Positions 44,599 to 54,499 of a stretch of 64,000 nucleotides of DNA are shown one piece after another. Where the stretch lies: contig NZ_KB892834.1 in NCBI RefSeq assembly GCF_000373965.1, positions 240,600-304,599 on the forward strand, written 5' to 3'. This stretch comes from Uliginosibacterium gangwonense DSM 18521 (GTDB lineage: Bacteria > Pseudomonadota > Gammaproteobacteria > Burkholderiales > Rhodocyclaceae). Position 1 is the first letter of the stretch, and every line of letters begins with the position of its first letter. The notes below the pieces were generated by a model. It had not been told where the DNA came from and did not search any database. It saw nothing but the letters and a program-made list of their open reading frames with translations. Both the position numbers and the translations under genes were made by a program.

Positions 44599-47190
44599 TT
44601 AACGAGATACTAGGACTTTTCTAAAATTAAGCGCTGGCTTCTCTACAATGCGCCAAGAAAGATAAGCCAAAATTAAAACAAAAAATAACGATATTACAAA
44701 GTTTTCATAAGGTCCCTGCCCTGGCCGCCAGACCAATTGCTGCACAGGCCACGCATAGATATAAATTCCATATGACAAATCACCAAAACGGTCAACATTG
44801 ACATATTTAAATCTATAGACAAAAACCAAAAACAAGTAGCCCATGAAAAGTGGCAAAAACGAAGATAACAAACCAAATCGAATTGAAAAAACAGTTAGAA
44901 GAAAACAAAGCACAGTGACGACATGATTCATTACAATCAAATTTTTATTGATCCAAAATATGGAGCCGGCCAAAAAATAAACCAATGGCAACTGAAAACT
45001 TGCATGGGCACCAAACATCGGTACATTCGTATATGAAAAAGTACAAAGGAGTAGTAAACCAATGAGCGAACAATTAGCTCGAACCTTTGTATCTAAAGCG
45101 CCGAAAAATCCAATAGAACCGATTAAAATGTATGATCTTAATTCAGCAGGCAACGTCCATGTTGAACCATTAGTAGCGCCTGGAATTGGGTTGCTCTCAA
45201 AAATGTAGGGCAAATTGTAATTCCACTCCCAAAGGCCTGCATTAATTAGGTTAAACCATGGACGTGCCGAAAAATATCCCGCCAAGTTAGCACTCGAGAA
45301 TATTGGTCCAAACAAAAAGACCATCAATATTGAATACAATAATATAGCCGGATAAAGACGCAACCCTCTTGATAACACATAATTGATTGCGCCACGCCTA
45401 ACAAAAGATCCCACTACAAGAAATCCACTTATAAAGAAAAAACCGTGGACAGCCAAGCTCCCTATCCATTCAGCCGGTTGCAACAGTGCAACAGAAATTG
45501 GATCAGACCCCCTTCCTACAATTGGAAATGAATGTCCGAAAAGCACAGAAAGCGCCAAAATCATTCTTAAAAGAGTGAAATTATTATTCTTTGATTTTTC
45601 ATAGTCCTCAAGCCATAATTGACTTTTAGAGGCGTCTGTTGAACATAAAAACGACCAATTAATGCGAGCCGCTAAAAAGTCGAATATCACATATGTAGCA
45701 ACAGGAATAAAAAACAAATACCATAAAACAAAATTTAGGTGGGTATGAATAATTGAGTGATCTTTCATTAAGATCGACCAACTGACTGAAGCGAGAAACG
45801 AGCTTACCCATAAAATAACATTGCGATAACTGACCGGACTTTTCTTTATAAAGTCAACTACAACAACAATACCCGATCCTAATAGCAGTACTGGAAACGC
45901 CCATTTGCCATTTATCCAAAAATAAACCGCACTATCCCACCCAAAAAAATATCTAACAATAAGGTCTATATAGGACGATTTAATTCCATAACTCGGCGCG
46001 CCAATAATTGGGCCTACGGCATTATATTTAAACGCCTCAGACCGAACTGTTTCAAGCATCCCTTTAACAACATCATCAGATCGCAACGCGCCATGAAATG
46101 AGAAGGCAACTAAAAACCCGGCCACTCCGAATAGAAATATAATAGAGCAGCTCTGCCAAGGCTTGTTGAATACTCTCGCTTGTTCGTCTCTTCCTACATC
46201 AAGAAAGAACGGCAGTAGCGAAAAAATGAAAATCACTGGCAGATACTCGTAACCACATAAACTCTTAACGAATATCGAAAAACTAAACAATAAACCATAA
46301 AGAAAAAATAGCTTCGTAGAGTAGGATTTTGATTTTATGAACCTGAACAAGACAAAAGAAACCAGAACAGGAAGCAACCACAATACAGGCACCCAGTAGA
46401 GATTTCGTGCAACTGAAACCATCCAAGGAGACCCAATCATACACAAAAAGAATATTACTCCTAGCTTGTTATCAACCAGAAGACCTAGTTCACGCGCAAG
46501 TAACACTAGAACAATTGCAAAAAGTAAAGCAGACAGTGCCTGAAGTCCTGATACATTTTTTAAGAAACTTGGACTCCATTTGTATATAAATGAAAAGAAG
46601 ATTCCTTGCAAACCATATTGCTTAGAGTAAGCATCAAAATTCAATTTTTCATTTAATATTGAAATTTCTCGACTTTTTATCGTTTTTTGGTCAATTCGAT
46701 CTCCAGAATATGTAACATGCAAGAATTCACCGATAATTTTTGTTTGGGTTATAGTTCGAATTTGTTGATTGGAGAATTGTATGCTCTCGCCCGGCAGTAG
46801 CTCATTCACGCCATAGCCGAGTTCAGCCACCGCAGTCCTCTTCAGCAAAAATACAGATCCAAAATTGGCGAAACCTTGGTTCCAATTGCCGTCGGTGAGA
46901 TCAAGCGGCACAATCTTCCCAACATGATTTATTCTTTCGTACGCCGACAACACGTCAGAGCTTGGCGCCCCCTCACCTTTCGAGACAAATCCAAGGTTTG
47001 CTTTTTCTATTGGTACGCCCTTAATATCCGCAAGAATTTTCCCTAATATAAGGGCTTCCGATCCATCTCGATATGTTCTGAATTGGAAACTTGGGGCTGT
47101 ATTAAGTATGTTAAATTGAAAAATTAAAAACGAAATAGCAACACATGCAAAAAAAATAAAAAATTCTTTAGCGTTTTTAAGATTTTTCAT
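44599..47190 (-). CDS. Polytopic membrane protein fused to an acyltransferase-3 domain
   Basis: From ATG 47190 (MKNLKNAKEFFIFFACV) the product is 863 residues; upstream the frame has only a TTG. Residues 1 to about 535 have a large non-membrane loop near the N terminus (about 30-200) followed by about nine membrane segments, a GT-C-like layout, though I find no sure motif. Residues 536-863 are an acyltransferase-3 (OafA/YrhL) domain: LLRMILALSVLFGHSFPIVG with the catalytic histidine, FFFISGFLVVGSF, and GDLSYGIYIYAWPVQQLVW. OafA-type domains O-acetylate glycans. The fusion could transfer a sugar and acetylate it on the periplasmic side. The gene is strikingly AT-rich compared with rmlBAC. Confidence 0.8.
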   Translation of the reverse strand: MKNLKNAKEFFIFFACVAISFLIFQFNILNTAPSFQFRTYRDGSEALILGKILADIKGVPIEKANLGFVSKGEGAPSSDVLSAYERINHVGKIVPLDLTDGNWNQGFANFGSVFLLKRTAVAELGYGVNELLPGESIQFSNQQIRTITQTKIIGEFLHVTYSGDRIDQKTIKSREISILNEKLNFDAYSKQYGLQGIFFSFIYKWSPSFLKNVSGLQALSALLFAIVLVLLARELGLLVDNKLGVIFFLCMIGSPWMVSVARNLYWVPVLWLLPVLVSFVLFRFIKSKSYSTKLFFLYGLLFSFSIFVKSLCGYEYLPVIFIFSLLPFFLDVGRDEQARVFNKPWQSCSIIFLFGVAGFLVAFSFHGALRSDDVVKGMLETVRSEAFKYNAVGPIIGAPSYGIKSSYIDLIVRYFFGWDSAVYFWINGKWAFPVLLLGSGIVVVVDFIKKSPVSYRNVILWVSSFLASVSWSILMKDHSIIHTHLNFVLWYLFFIPVATYVIFDFLAARINWSFLCSTDASKSQLWLEDYEKSKNNNFTLLRMILALSVLFGHSFPIVGRGSDPISVALLQPAEWIGSLAVHGFFFISGFLVVGSFVRRGAINYVLSRGLRLYPAILLYSILMVFLFGPIFSSANLAGYFSARPWFNLINAGLWEWNYNLPYIFESNPIPGATNGSTWTLPAELRSYILIGSIGFFGALDTKVRANCSLIGLLLLCTFSYTNVPMFGAHASFQLPLVYFLAGSIFWINKNLIVMNHVVTVLCFLLTVFSIRFGLLSSFLPLFMGYLFLVFVYRFKYVNVDRFGDLSYGIYIYAWPVQQLVWRPGQGPYENFVISLFFVLILAYLSWRIVEKPALNFRKVLVSR

Positions 47191-47399
47191 TTCTAGCGTC
47201 TCAAATACATCATAAATGTTCCCAGTCTTTCCGCACTGTACGGAATAATCGTCTCGCAATCCCAAAAGCTCTTAAAAAAATGGGACGCGCATCAGAGGCC
47301 ACACCCTACATCCCTGACCATGCGATCAACCCGCAGGCACATTCATAAAAATTGAACTTTTGGTCGTGGTCAAAGATACTGAACCCATTCTTCTGCCCG

Positions 47400-48410
47400 T
47401 TATTGATTCCGACCTGTCTGAACGAGGTTTTGATCGTGGCTCGTAGATTCATCAAGGACGTTAACTCGATCTTGATTAACCATCACTGTACTATTTTGCT
47501 CAAATACCACAGAGTAGTCCGCCTGTTCGCTCCGGTCATCAAGCAACCGCCCAAGATATTCACCAAAAAAAGCCATCATAATAAATTGCAGCATAAAGAG
47601 CATTGACATAAAGAGGATCGTGGTAGTCCAACCTTGAACTACATTTCCACTTATCAAATGAATCAGTACGCTGTAGGCAGCAAAAAGAAATGCCGCGCAA
47701 CTGCCCATCAAGCCCATTCCCGACATCCACCTCAAAGGCCGGGAAGAGTTGAACACAAGTAGCCGGACGAGATGACGAAATCCTCGGATCAATGATTTTT
47801 CTAGCACGGCCCCCGGGCACAACTCATACACAAAAGAACAAGATGGATACCCTGTTTTTTGAATTCTCAAATAAAACTGGTGGTGAAAGCGGCCAGTACT
47901 TGTCACAGAGTTAACGGCCCGCCGACTCAAACAACGCAGTCCAGTTGCATTACGTGGAAGGTGGTAGTCCACTGCTTGCAAAATACGATCTGAGCATGCG
48001 CGGAAAAACCGGTAAACAAACGTCTGTGGTTGCTTTGCGACGCCTACGACAACATCAAAACCAGATTTGCAGATCTTGACTACGTCAGGTATCACGGATA
48101 ACGGATCGACGGAATAGTCAAGCAGCAGAACAAAATCGCCGATGGCATTCTCTAGACCTGCCGCCCACGCAACGTCAGTGTGGACATGGGCTGCCAGCTG
48201 AATGTACCGAACACTTGGCAACTGCTTCAGCATCAATTCCACCTGACCAGCAACCACTGAGTCAAGCATGGGCCCCTGTGCAATCAGAACAACCTCGTAA
48301 TCTGAGTAGCGCCTATCCAGATCACTCTGAATTTGCGTTACAGCTTCATGTAGAGTAGTGGTGTACTGGTCGACAACCAACACAACTGAAACGAAGGAAT
48401 CGCTTTTCAA
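47400..48410 (-). CDS. GtrB-like GT2 protein with two C-terminal membrane helices
   Basis: A 336-residue protein with a divergent GT2 domain (VSVVLVVDQYTTTLHEAVTQ, FVLLLDYSVDPLSVIPDVV, NATGLRCLSRRAV) and two membrane helices at about 230-290, as in bactoprenyl glycosyltransferases of the GtrB/ArnC group. The nucleophile region DDGS is not obvious, so activity on a standard donor is uncertain. It is 17 bases from the FAD enzyme gene upstream. The 209-base gap on its 3' side is AT-rich. Confidence 0.8.
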   Translation of the reverse strand: MKSDSFVSVVLVVDQYTTTLHEAVTQIQSDLDRRYSDYEVVLIAQGPMLDSVVAGQVELMLKQLPSVRYIQLAAHVHTDVAWAAGLENAIGDFVLLLDYSVDPLSVIPDVVKICKSGFDVVVGVAKQPQTFVYRFFRACSDRILQAVDYHLPRNATGLRCLSRRAVNSVTSTGRFHHQFYLRIQKTGYPSCSFVYELCPGAVLEKSLIRGFRHLVRLLVFNSSRPLRWMSGMGLMGSCAAFLFAAYSVLIHLISGNVVQGWTTTILFMSMLFMLQFIMMAFFGEYLGRLLDDRSEQADYSVVFEQNSTVMVNQDRVNVLDESTSHDQNLVQTGRNQ

Positions 48411-48427
48411 TTTATAACGCCCCCTGC

Positions 48428-49543
48428 CTAGTTTAATAACTGCTGGGAAGCAATCGCCTCAACAGCGTCATATACATTGTCTATCTTTCCGCCCATCACA
48501 CAATGGAAGCCCCGTAAGCCATGGTGTGCGCGAAATAATATCGGGCGTGAATCATCCGACTCGCTGCGCGGAAGTACTGTCTTAACCTCCCACAGTGAAC
48601 GTTCGTAACGGCATTCGCCTAGGATGGGCATGTAGCGCATGGCATCCTTCTGCATGTAACGCCAAGCACTAGTGCGCCTGTCTTCATCGAACTTCATTTG
48701 GGCGTCGCAGTAAGTATCGCCAGGTTTGTCGAGCCACTCATAATGCGGTGTATAGCGCACATGGCTAAAAGAATGCATCCCAGCAGACGGAAATGGCATA
48801 ACCGAAAAGAAAGGACCACACATGACTGTAATTCCGGCTTTCTTGAGTTCATCCGGAACTTCCACTAGGCACATCTCTGTCATCTCATGCTTGAGTGGCA
48901 CCAGTTCGATCCCTGAACGGGCCAACACATAGTTAATATGGGAATAGGTGCAGTTGAATACATGATCAGCGTAAATTTCGTCCTGTTCATCTGTAGCCAA
49001 ATCCCGTAATGTCACCAACAGACCGGTGCCTTGCTGGCGAACTTTCTCGACCAAAACGCCCATTCGGCATCTAACCGACGCAGCTTGCAGCCTGCTTACC
49101 ATGAGGTCCCTAAGCTTTTGGGCATCGAATGCATATTCCGTTACGGAAAAACATGCCTCAATCAAGTTCGGGCTTATTAATTTCTGGATGCTACTTGGCG
49201 CCGGTTCGCACGAAGCACCAATGCGTTCGCAGAATTTCAAAAACTGTTTCGCTGAGACCTTTCCCAGTGGTTTTCCAATCAAATAATACTTGGCAAAGTC
49301 CGAATCCACACAAGTGCCAAACTCTTTGACAAACCGGGGAAAGGAAATTCTTGACCGCAAGGCGGTAAGAATGCTGCGAGGATAATGATATCCATTATGA
49401 ACACGCGCCTGATTATTGAACGATGCGCGAGACATGAAACTTTGCTCTTTTTCGATCAATTGAACGTCATGCCCAGCTTGGGCGAAACTTTCAGCAAGGT
49501 ACATTCCGAAGAATCCACCGCCAATAACTAATATTTTTTTCAT
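48428..49543 (-). CDS. FAD-dependent oxidoreductase (DAO-like)
   Basis: A 371-residue protein beginning MKKILVIGGGFFGMYLAESF, a perfect GxGxxG dinucleotide fold, followed by LIEKEQSFMSRASFNNQARV and later HGLRGFHCVMGGKIDNVYDA, typical of D-amino-acid-oxidase-like folds. Such enzymes in polysaccharide loci oxidise or rearrange sugars, but the substrate is unknown. It starts the co-directional cassette of side-branch genes and is followed by GT2 after 17 bases. Its upstream 449 bases contain no gene. Confidence 0.8.
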   Translation of the reverse strand: MKKILVIGGGFFGMYLAESFAQAGHDVQLIEKEQSFMSRASFNNQARVHNGYHYPRSILTALRSRISFPRFVKEFGTCVDSDFAKYYLIGKPLGKVSAKQFLKFCERIGASCEPAPSSIQKLISPNLIEACFSVTEYAFDAQKLRDLMVSRLQAASVRCRMGVLVEKVRQQGTGLLVTLRDLATDEQDEIYADHVFNCTYSHINYVLARSGIELVPLKHEMTEMCLVEVPDELKKAGITVMCGPFFSVMPFPSAGMHSFSHVRYTPHYEWLDKPGDTYCDAQMKFDEDRRTSAWRYMQKDAMRYMPILGECRYERSLWEVKTVLPRSESDDSRPILFRAHHGLRGFHCVMGGKIDNVYDAVEAIASQQLLN

Positions 49544-49992
49544 TGGCCAAGTTACATTGATTGAAGTGCAATCTTAAGAAGCATACGAAATCACTTTGCT
49601 GCATACATCAGCGTACGGCTAGACTTTTGCTACTCCTCAGACGGACTATGCTACGTACACGATGGCATACGAAGCTAGGTAACCCAGTTAAGCAGCACTG
49701 CACAACTCGCCAAGCCTTCAACCTAAAGACCAAAATCGCGCACCGACTTACCGTCCAGTACATCCCGACTCAACTCAGGCAGACCAGCTAGCACCTGCAG
49801 TTCTTCAGCTTTGCTGGCTTACTCATGCTACGCATCGACCGGCGATGCTCAGATGCGTTGGTAATTTGTGTTACAAAGCCATGTCAAAACGCGAAGCAGT
49901 TTTCGAAGAGTAAAATAATATTACATTTGACCACTGATTCGCTTCTTGACATGGCCTAGACCCATGGAAATGTCTGAAGGGCCATTTCCAAT
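49544..49992. other. 449-bp gap without a gene
   Basis: No reading frame here has recognisable content. The left two thirds show no order I can identify. The right part contains an imperfect inverted repeat described separately. The gap probably holds the promoter of the FAD enzyme gene. Confidence 0.4.
49878..49955. repeat. 78-bp element with imperfect 26-bp inverted ends
   Basis: Both ends begin GCCATGTCAA when read inwards, and similarity continues through GCGAA and CAGT to about 26 bases with roughly seven mismatches. The centre is AT-rich. It may be a decayed miniature element or an RNA hairpin after the small lipoprotein gene. Confidence 0.45.
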
Positions 49993-50319
49993 TTATTTTA
50001 TAACCACCTTGTTTGGGAAACCATCACCATCTGGGTCCAATGGTTTATCTACGTAGATATTGATATACGGTGGCGCAACAATTACATCTTTCACTACTCG
50101 TTCACCACTTTTTGCGAATTTCAGTACGGTACCAACAGATACTGTTGGCTTTGCAGATTCTGAGGTAATAAAGAATCCGTTTCGCCCATCCTTCAAAATC
50201 CATATGCCATTCTTCCAGTTGGCATCTGTTAACTTATCAGGCGTCAGTTGGCTGTTAGGAGAATCACATGCACTCAAAACAAGCAAGCTTGTAAATATTA
50301 AAGCAATTATCTTTTTCAT
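49993..50319 (-). CDS. Small putative lipoprotein
   Basis: A 108-residue protein with a classical lipoprotein signal peptide, MKKIIALIFTSLLVLSAC, and C18 as the lipidated cysteine. The mature part is about 90 residues and ends DPDGDGFPNKVVIK, which could bind calcium, but I recognise no family. It lies inside the O-antigen locus and may have its own promoter, so it could be an unrelated passenger. Confidence 0.65.
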   Translation of the reverse strand: MKKIIALIFTSLLVLSACDSPNSQLTPDKLTDANWKNGIWILKDGRNGFFITSESAKPTVSVGTVLKFAKSGERVVKDVIVAPPYINIYVDKPLDPDGDGFPNKVVIK

Positions 50320-50331
50320 ATCAATCCTATC

Positions 50332-50359
50332 AATATAAAGTTACTTAAAAACAACTCAA
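50332..50359 (-). promoter_or_regulatory. Candidate promoter of the small lipoprotein gene
   Basis: On the minus strand TTGAGT (50359-50354) and TATATT (50337-50332) are 16 bases apart, with the lipoprotein ATG 12 bases further on. The resulting leader would be very short. The region is AT-rich, so chance matches are possible. Confidence 0.3.
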
Positions 50360-50367
50360 GTTGAAAC

Positions 50368-52260
50368 TCATGCTTTCTTATTAAAGCCTTCCATCAGAGC
50401 TGTACCAAATGCCCCCATACACGCAAAAAACGGAATAATTGGTAAAATATAACGTGCCTGAACGCCACTCCAGGAACTCGCGTCAAGAATGCCAAATAGA
50501 GCTACACGCGCAACGATCGCACTGACCATAAGAACAAGCATTAAGGCAACTCCCGAGAGCTTTCGCCGAACTGCCATTACCAACAAGCCGCCTACGGTTG
50601 CAAGGCAAAATAAATAGCCTACCCACTCATATACAGTGCACAGCTTCGATATCCATCTATCTGCTCGCAGAGACTTTGAATTAGACTCAAGGCTATCAAT
50701 GCCAAGCAGAGCCCCCATGGATCCGCCAAAGTTTGCGGTTGCTCCCGCCTTTAACGCAGTAAGCATCACGCTTTTTTGCTGACCATCCGGTAACTGCAAA
50801 TGCAGTTCGGTTGGCGCTTCGATACCCATAGACGAGACTGCGAACGCATAAGCACCCGGCACATCTGGCCGCGAATCCCCCAAACGTTGCCAGGCAAAGG
50901 TTGATTGCGCGCCCCCCAAACCGATCAAACTACCTGCGGGCGCGACAACCCAGCCGCTTAACTTTAATCGAGACGGTGGTGCCCTTCGGCCTGCAAGTCT
51001 CACAAACTCATCAAACTGAGTCGGAGATGCATTCTCTGAGGGCGATGCCAGACTGCTAACCGATGGCTGTACGACAAGCTGCGAGACATTGTAAAGAGAT
51101 GAAGGCAGTGATGGCGCCCATTTTTCAAAGTCTGGATCAAGAAAAGAAGAAAGCATAAATTTCTTCTTCAGGCGTCCAGCGGCAAAAGCCAGTTCCAACT
51201 CGTCGGCAACCGCCCCATATTTTCTATCAGCGACCTTGGCACTGGCGTGCCATCCCGCATGAGCCGCAACATCGCGCAAGGCCCAGTAAAACCAGCCGTT
51301 GCCAATTTCGCCTGGCACAGCCGTGAACGCGCTTGAGATTGCAATCCACTGTTGCCCTGTAGCGCCTTCCATTGCTGGCTTTAACTCACTAAACGTAGGG
51401 CTTTCTTGGTATGCTCGCTTAATCATCTCCTTGGTGACCGTAATCTGTAGTGGGGTCCGGCCAATATCAATACTGTTCAAAGCAGCAACTGCTCGCTCAT
51501 ATCCCGGGGCCGCCAACTCGTAGCGGGCCCAAACCCCCCACTTCAGATAGTTAATTCCTGAAAGTAGAGCACCCAGCAAAAACGTCGAAAATAGAGGTGC
51601 GAGCAACAAGGGAACTACCAACGCTGGTTTATCAACACCGCGCCACCAACGAGGGCGATCTATCAAGGACCAGCCTGCCAGCAAAATAAGGGGGGCGGCC
51701 AATACTATGCCCTCCTTGCGCGTGTGGTAAGCAACTGCAAACCCAAACACATAAATAATGAGTGCGACTCGGCCACGAAGTGTTGTTTGGCCATCGCGGC
51801 AATTCCATAGCTCTATAGCTGCCGCGAGCACAGCAGCAGAAACAACCGTGAGAAATGTTTCTGCAAGCGCTCTATCAAAAACAATTATGATGTACGGATG
51901 AAATGCCAGAAAAGCGAATACAACACCACCTAACCAAGCTATACGTGTAAAGCGCTGAATGGCAAAAGCTAGATAACCGACTGCAAGTAACCAAAAAACA
52001 TCAATTGCCAATCTTGCAGGCATACCGAGGATGTACAAAAAATCTAGCCATGCTGAATAAGTCGGGAGATGCATAAAAGACATCTCATTATAAGACCCAC
52101 CCCATATTTTATTAAAAGCAGCATGAATATACCAATATTCATCATGAGGAGAATTTGTCGCTATAATATCGCGGTCGCCAGATAGATAAAGCCGCGCGAT
52201 AATAACGAGTGCAATAAAGATCCACCAGCCTCTTCTGCTTAAGACATTTTTATTAATCAT
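50368..52260 (-). CDS. Polytopic membrane glycosyltransferase-like protein (GT-C type)
   Basis: A 630-residue membrane protein with about ten hydrophobic segments in the first 230 and last 110 residues and a large soluble region between. The first periplasmic loop contains NSPHDEYWYIHAAF, an acidic pair typical of GT-C enzymes such as ArnT that use polyprenyl-linked sugars. It probably transfers a sugar on the periplasmic side. Its start overlaps the stop of the WsaF-like gene by four bases (ATGA). The AT content is intermediate. Confidence 0.75.
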   Translation of the reverse strand: MINKNVLSRRGWWIFIALVIIARLYLSGDRDIIATNSPHDEYWYIHAAFNKIWGGSYNEMSFMHLPTYSAWLDFLYILGMPARLAIDVFWLLAVGYLAFAIQRFTRIAWLGGVVFAFLAFHPYIIIVFDRALAETFLTVVSAAVLAAAIELWNCRDGQTTLRGRVALIIYVFGFAVAYHTRKEGIVLAAPLILLAGWSLIDRPRWWRGVDKPALVVPLLLAPLFSTFLLGALLSGINYLKWGVWARYELAAPGYERAVAALNSIDIGRTPLQITVTKEMIKRAYQESPTFSELKPAMEGATGQQWIAISSAFTAVPGEIGNGWFYWALRDVAAHAGWHASAKVADRKYGAVADELELAFAAGRLKKKFMLSSFLDPDFEKWAPSLPSSLYNVSQLVVQPSVSSLASPSENASPTQFDEFVRLAGRRAPPSRLKLSGWVVAPAGSLIGLGGAQSTFAWQRLGDSRPDVPGAYAFAVSSMGIEAPTELHLQLPDGQQKSVMLTALKAGATANFGGSMGALLGIDSLESNSKSLRADRWISKLCTVYEWVGYLFCLATVGGLLVMAVRRKLSGVALMLVLMVSAIVARVALFGILDASSWSGVQARYILPIIPFFACMGAFGTALMEGFNKKA

Positions 52261-53504
52261 AAATTTTTATGTGGTTCTTCCACAATAAGCTGTGAGAGTC
52301 CATCTGCCAAGACACCAGCTTCTCTCTCCCACGACGTTTGTGAAGCAAATGCCAGCCCCGCCGCCCTCAGCCGATCAGCCAGAATTGGCGAATTAATGAC
52401 TTGCAGGACGGCTTGCGCCAAACTTTCGATATTGGGTTCTGCAAGCATTGAATTTTCTTCGTTCAACAGCCATTGTGTATAAGGTGCTCGATTGCTGATC
52501 ACAGGAACGCCGCATGCCATGAGTTCAAGCGGTAGTAAAGATAGGTTTGAACACGACAACACAAGGGCAGCATCGCATCGACCATACAACTGGGGCAGTT
52601 GGTTGATTTCGACCAGACCAAGATGTTCACAAGGAAACGGGATATCATAGTCCTTGACATCCCATCCGGCCAAAACAACGCGCATTTCTGGCATTAACCG
52701 CCAGACTTCCCTCAGGACAAGTATGCCCAGCTCGAAAGCTCTTCGAGCCGTTGGTGGCCTAGCATAAAACATAACACGACGAAATTTGTCTTGTCCACGT
52801 AACTCAGGCATTGGATGATATAGACTCCGATCATACGAAAAACCAAGAGCACGAGTACGCATTCCATAGTCTTGATTCAATTTTTTTGCGAGCCAACTAC
52901 CTGCCGTAAAGGCAAAAAAACCAAATCGATAGGTATTCTCTGCAAGGATTGCATCAGTGCCTGCAGGATAAAACCATGGTTCAAAATCTTGCACAAAATA
53001 GCATTTTTCTTTGCACGCCTGAAATCGCCGGACGTAGTAGGCAGTGCGCCAAGATGTTGCCATGGCAAAGTAGGCCGCAGGCGTGTCTGCATTTAATCCT
53101 ACATACACCGAGGCTTTGAGTGGGAAAAACCACTGTTCAATTTCTTTTTTTGCGCTCACAGCCGAAGTAGGCTTTGGCTCACCCACAATAATGATCCGGT
53201 TCTCGTAGCCCTTATCTTCCAGATATTTGATGAACCTCAGGATGTTCAAGTGACCGCCCGATCCTTTCCCAACCGCGGGTATGAACCAGTTAATGCTCTT
53301 GGAAGGCATCTGCTGCACATTAGCGGAAACATCTATCGCTGCGTCCAAAAGTTCATCGTATTGGCGCGTAGCAGATATTTTCCCGAATAGGTTACCGCTT
53401 TGCAGAAAACGAGAACTGATGGTTCGCCCCAAGGTTCTCCATCCGTTTTGCTTACCAAAGCGTAGCGCTTGCCTAGCTTTCCTTGCGAGGACGTTGGCAT
53501 TCAT
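52257..53504 (-). CDS. WsaF-like GT4 rhamnosyltransferase
   Basis: A 415-residue GT-B protein. The sequence WFIPAVGKGSGGHLNILRF and the motif YFVQDFEPWFYPAGTDAILA are hallmarks of the WsaF group, which adds rhamnose to S-layer and O-antigen glycans using dTDP-L-rhamnose. The C-terminal nucleotide-sugar site is CSNLSLLPLELMACGVPVIS with its glutamate. It overlaps neighbours by ATGA on both sides. Confidence 0.85.
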   Translation of the reverse strand: MNANVLARKARQALRFGKQNGWRTLGRTISSRFLQSGNLFGKISATRQYDELLDAAIDVSANVQQMPSKSINWFIPAVGKGSGGHLNILRFIKYLEDKGYENRIIIVGEPKPTSAVSAKKEIEQWFFPLKASVYVGLNADTPAAYFAMATSWRTAYYVRRFQACKEKCYFVQDFEPWFYPAGTDAILAENTYRFGFFAFTAGSWLAKKLNQDYGMRTRALGFSYDRSLYHPMPELRGQDKFRRVMFYARPPTARRAFELGILVLREVWRLMPEMRVVLAGWDVKDYDIPFPCEHLGLVEINQLPQLYGRCDAALVLSCSNLSLLPLELMACGVPVISNRAPYTQWLLNEENSMLAEPNIESLAQAVLQVINSPILADRLRAAGLAFASQTSWEREAGVLADGLSQLIVEEPHKNL

Positions 53505-54499
53505 TTTGTACCACTTTCTGACTCTGCCATCATCAATCGCCGATCACGAGACAACCGTAATCGAATATTCTGAGGAATGCGGTTGCCATTGGCACCAAGG
53601 TAATGGCCTATCACACGCATCAGGTTGTCAAGTGGCATTGACACGACATATCTGAAATGCGTTCTTATTAACTTGGTCTTTAACGAAAAGCTGGCATCAC
53701 GCAAGGTGATGGCAATCAGGCTACGCATTGCATGGAGAAAACCTTGTCCATGCTTATAGCTAAAAAGTCTGTTTAGCGCAAAGCTTTCATCAAAGCTACG
53801 CTGCAGTCGTTCAATAAATCCATAGTTATGCGAGTGGTACACTACTGCGTCATGGGCATAGGCCTTGCGGAAACCAGCCTCAATTATGAGGCGCGCCCAA
53901 GCCTGATCCTCTGCAAAATCGACTTCGGGATAAGGTATTTCTTGCCAAACCGAGCGTCGTAGCATGGCATTGTTGTCGGAAAAGAAGTAGAGATACTGTC
54001 GGTAGCCTTCCTCACGCTCATAACGAATACGATCATCAAGCTCAATTACAGGCTTGGGTAGAAACCCAAGGAAATGTTGCTCCATCTCAATACGCGTAAA
54101 AGGTGAGGCATCTGGATACGCGATATGACGGCCAAAAACGCCCGCAATCTGGGTGTCAGTTTCTATTGCCTTCACCAACTCGGCAAGCCAAATTGGGTTA
54201 GCAGGAAGGGCGTCCTGTGTCAGCATCGCAATATAATCACCAGTCGTATTTGCAATCGCGAAGTTTCTCGTTTTACCGTGCCCAAATTCACTTGCGGGTA
54301 TTTCAATCAGTCTGACTGTAGGGTAGCGCTTTACAAGATCAGCAGTACCATCAGTTGAACCCGAATCAACTACCAGCACTTCAAAGGGCCATGCTGTCTG
54401 CTGACTCATAAGCACATGCAATACGTGCCCCAACTGCGGCCCAGCATTCTTTGTGGGGATGACCACCGACACCTTAATCCCCTGTGCCACTTTGGTCAT
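53501..54499 (-). CDS. Family 2 rhamnosyltransferase-like protein
   Basis: A 332-residue GT-A protein: VSVVIPTKNAGPQLGHVLHV, VVDSGSTDGTADL and ASEFGHGKTRNFAIANTTGD, followed by AMLTQDALPANPIW and DFAEDQAWARLIIEAG. The ASEFGHGxTRN block is typical of rhamnosyltransferases in rhamnan and O-antigen loci. It overlaps the epimerase and the WsaF-like gene by four bases each, in one co-translated set. Confidence 0.88.
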   Translation of the reverse strand: MTKVAQGIKVSVVIPTKNAGPQLGHVLHVLMSQQTAWPFEVLVVDSGSTDGTADLVKRYPTVRLIEIPASEFGHGKTRNFAIANTTGDYIAMLTQDALPANPIWLAELVKAIETDTQIAGVFGRHIAYPDASPFTRIEMEQHFLGFLPKPVIELDDRIRYEREEGYRQYLYFFSDNNAMLRRSVWQEIPYPEVDFAEDQAWARLIIEAGFRKAYAHDAVVYHSHNYGFIERLQRSFDESFALNRLFSYKHGQGFLHAMRSLIAITLRDASFSLKTKLIRTHFRYVVSMPLDNLMRVIGHYLGANGNRIPQNIRLRLSRDRRLMMAESESGTK

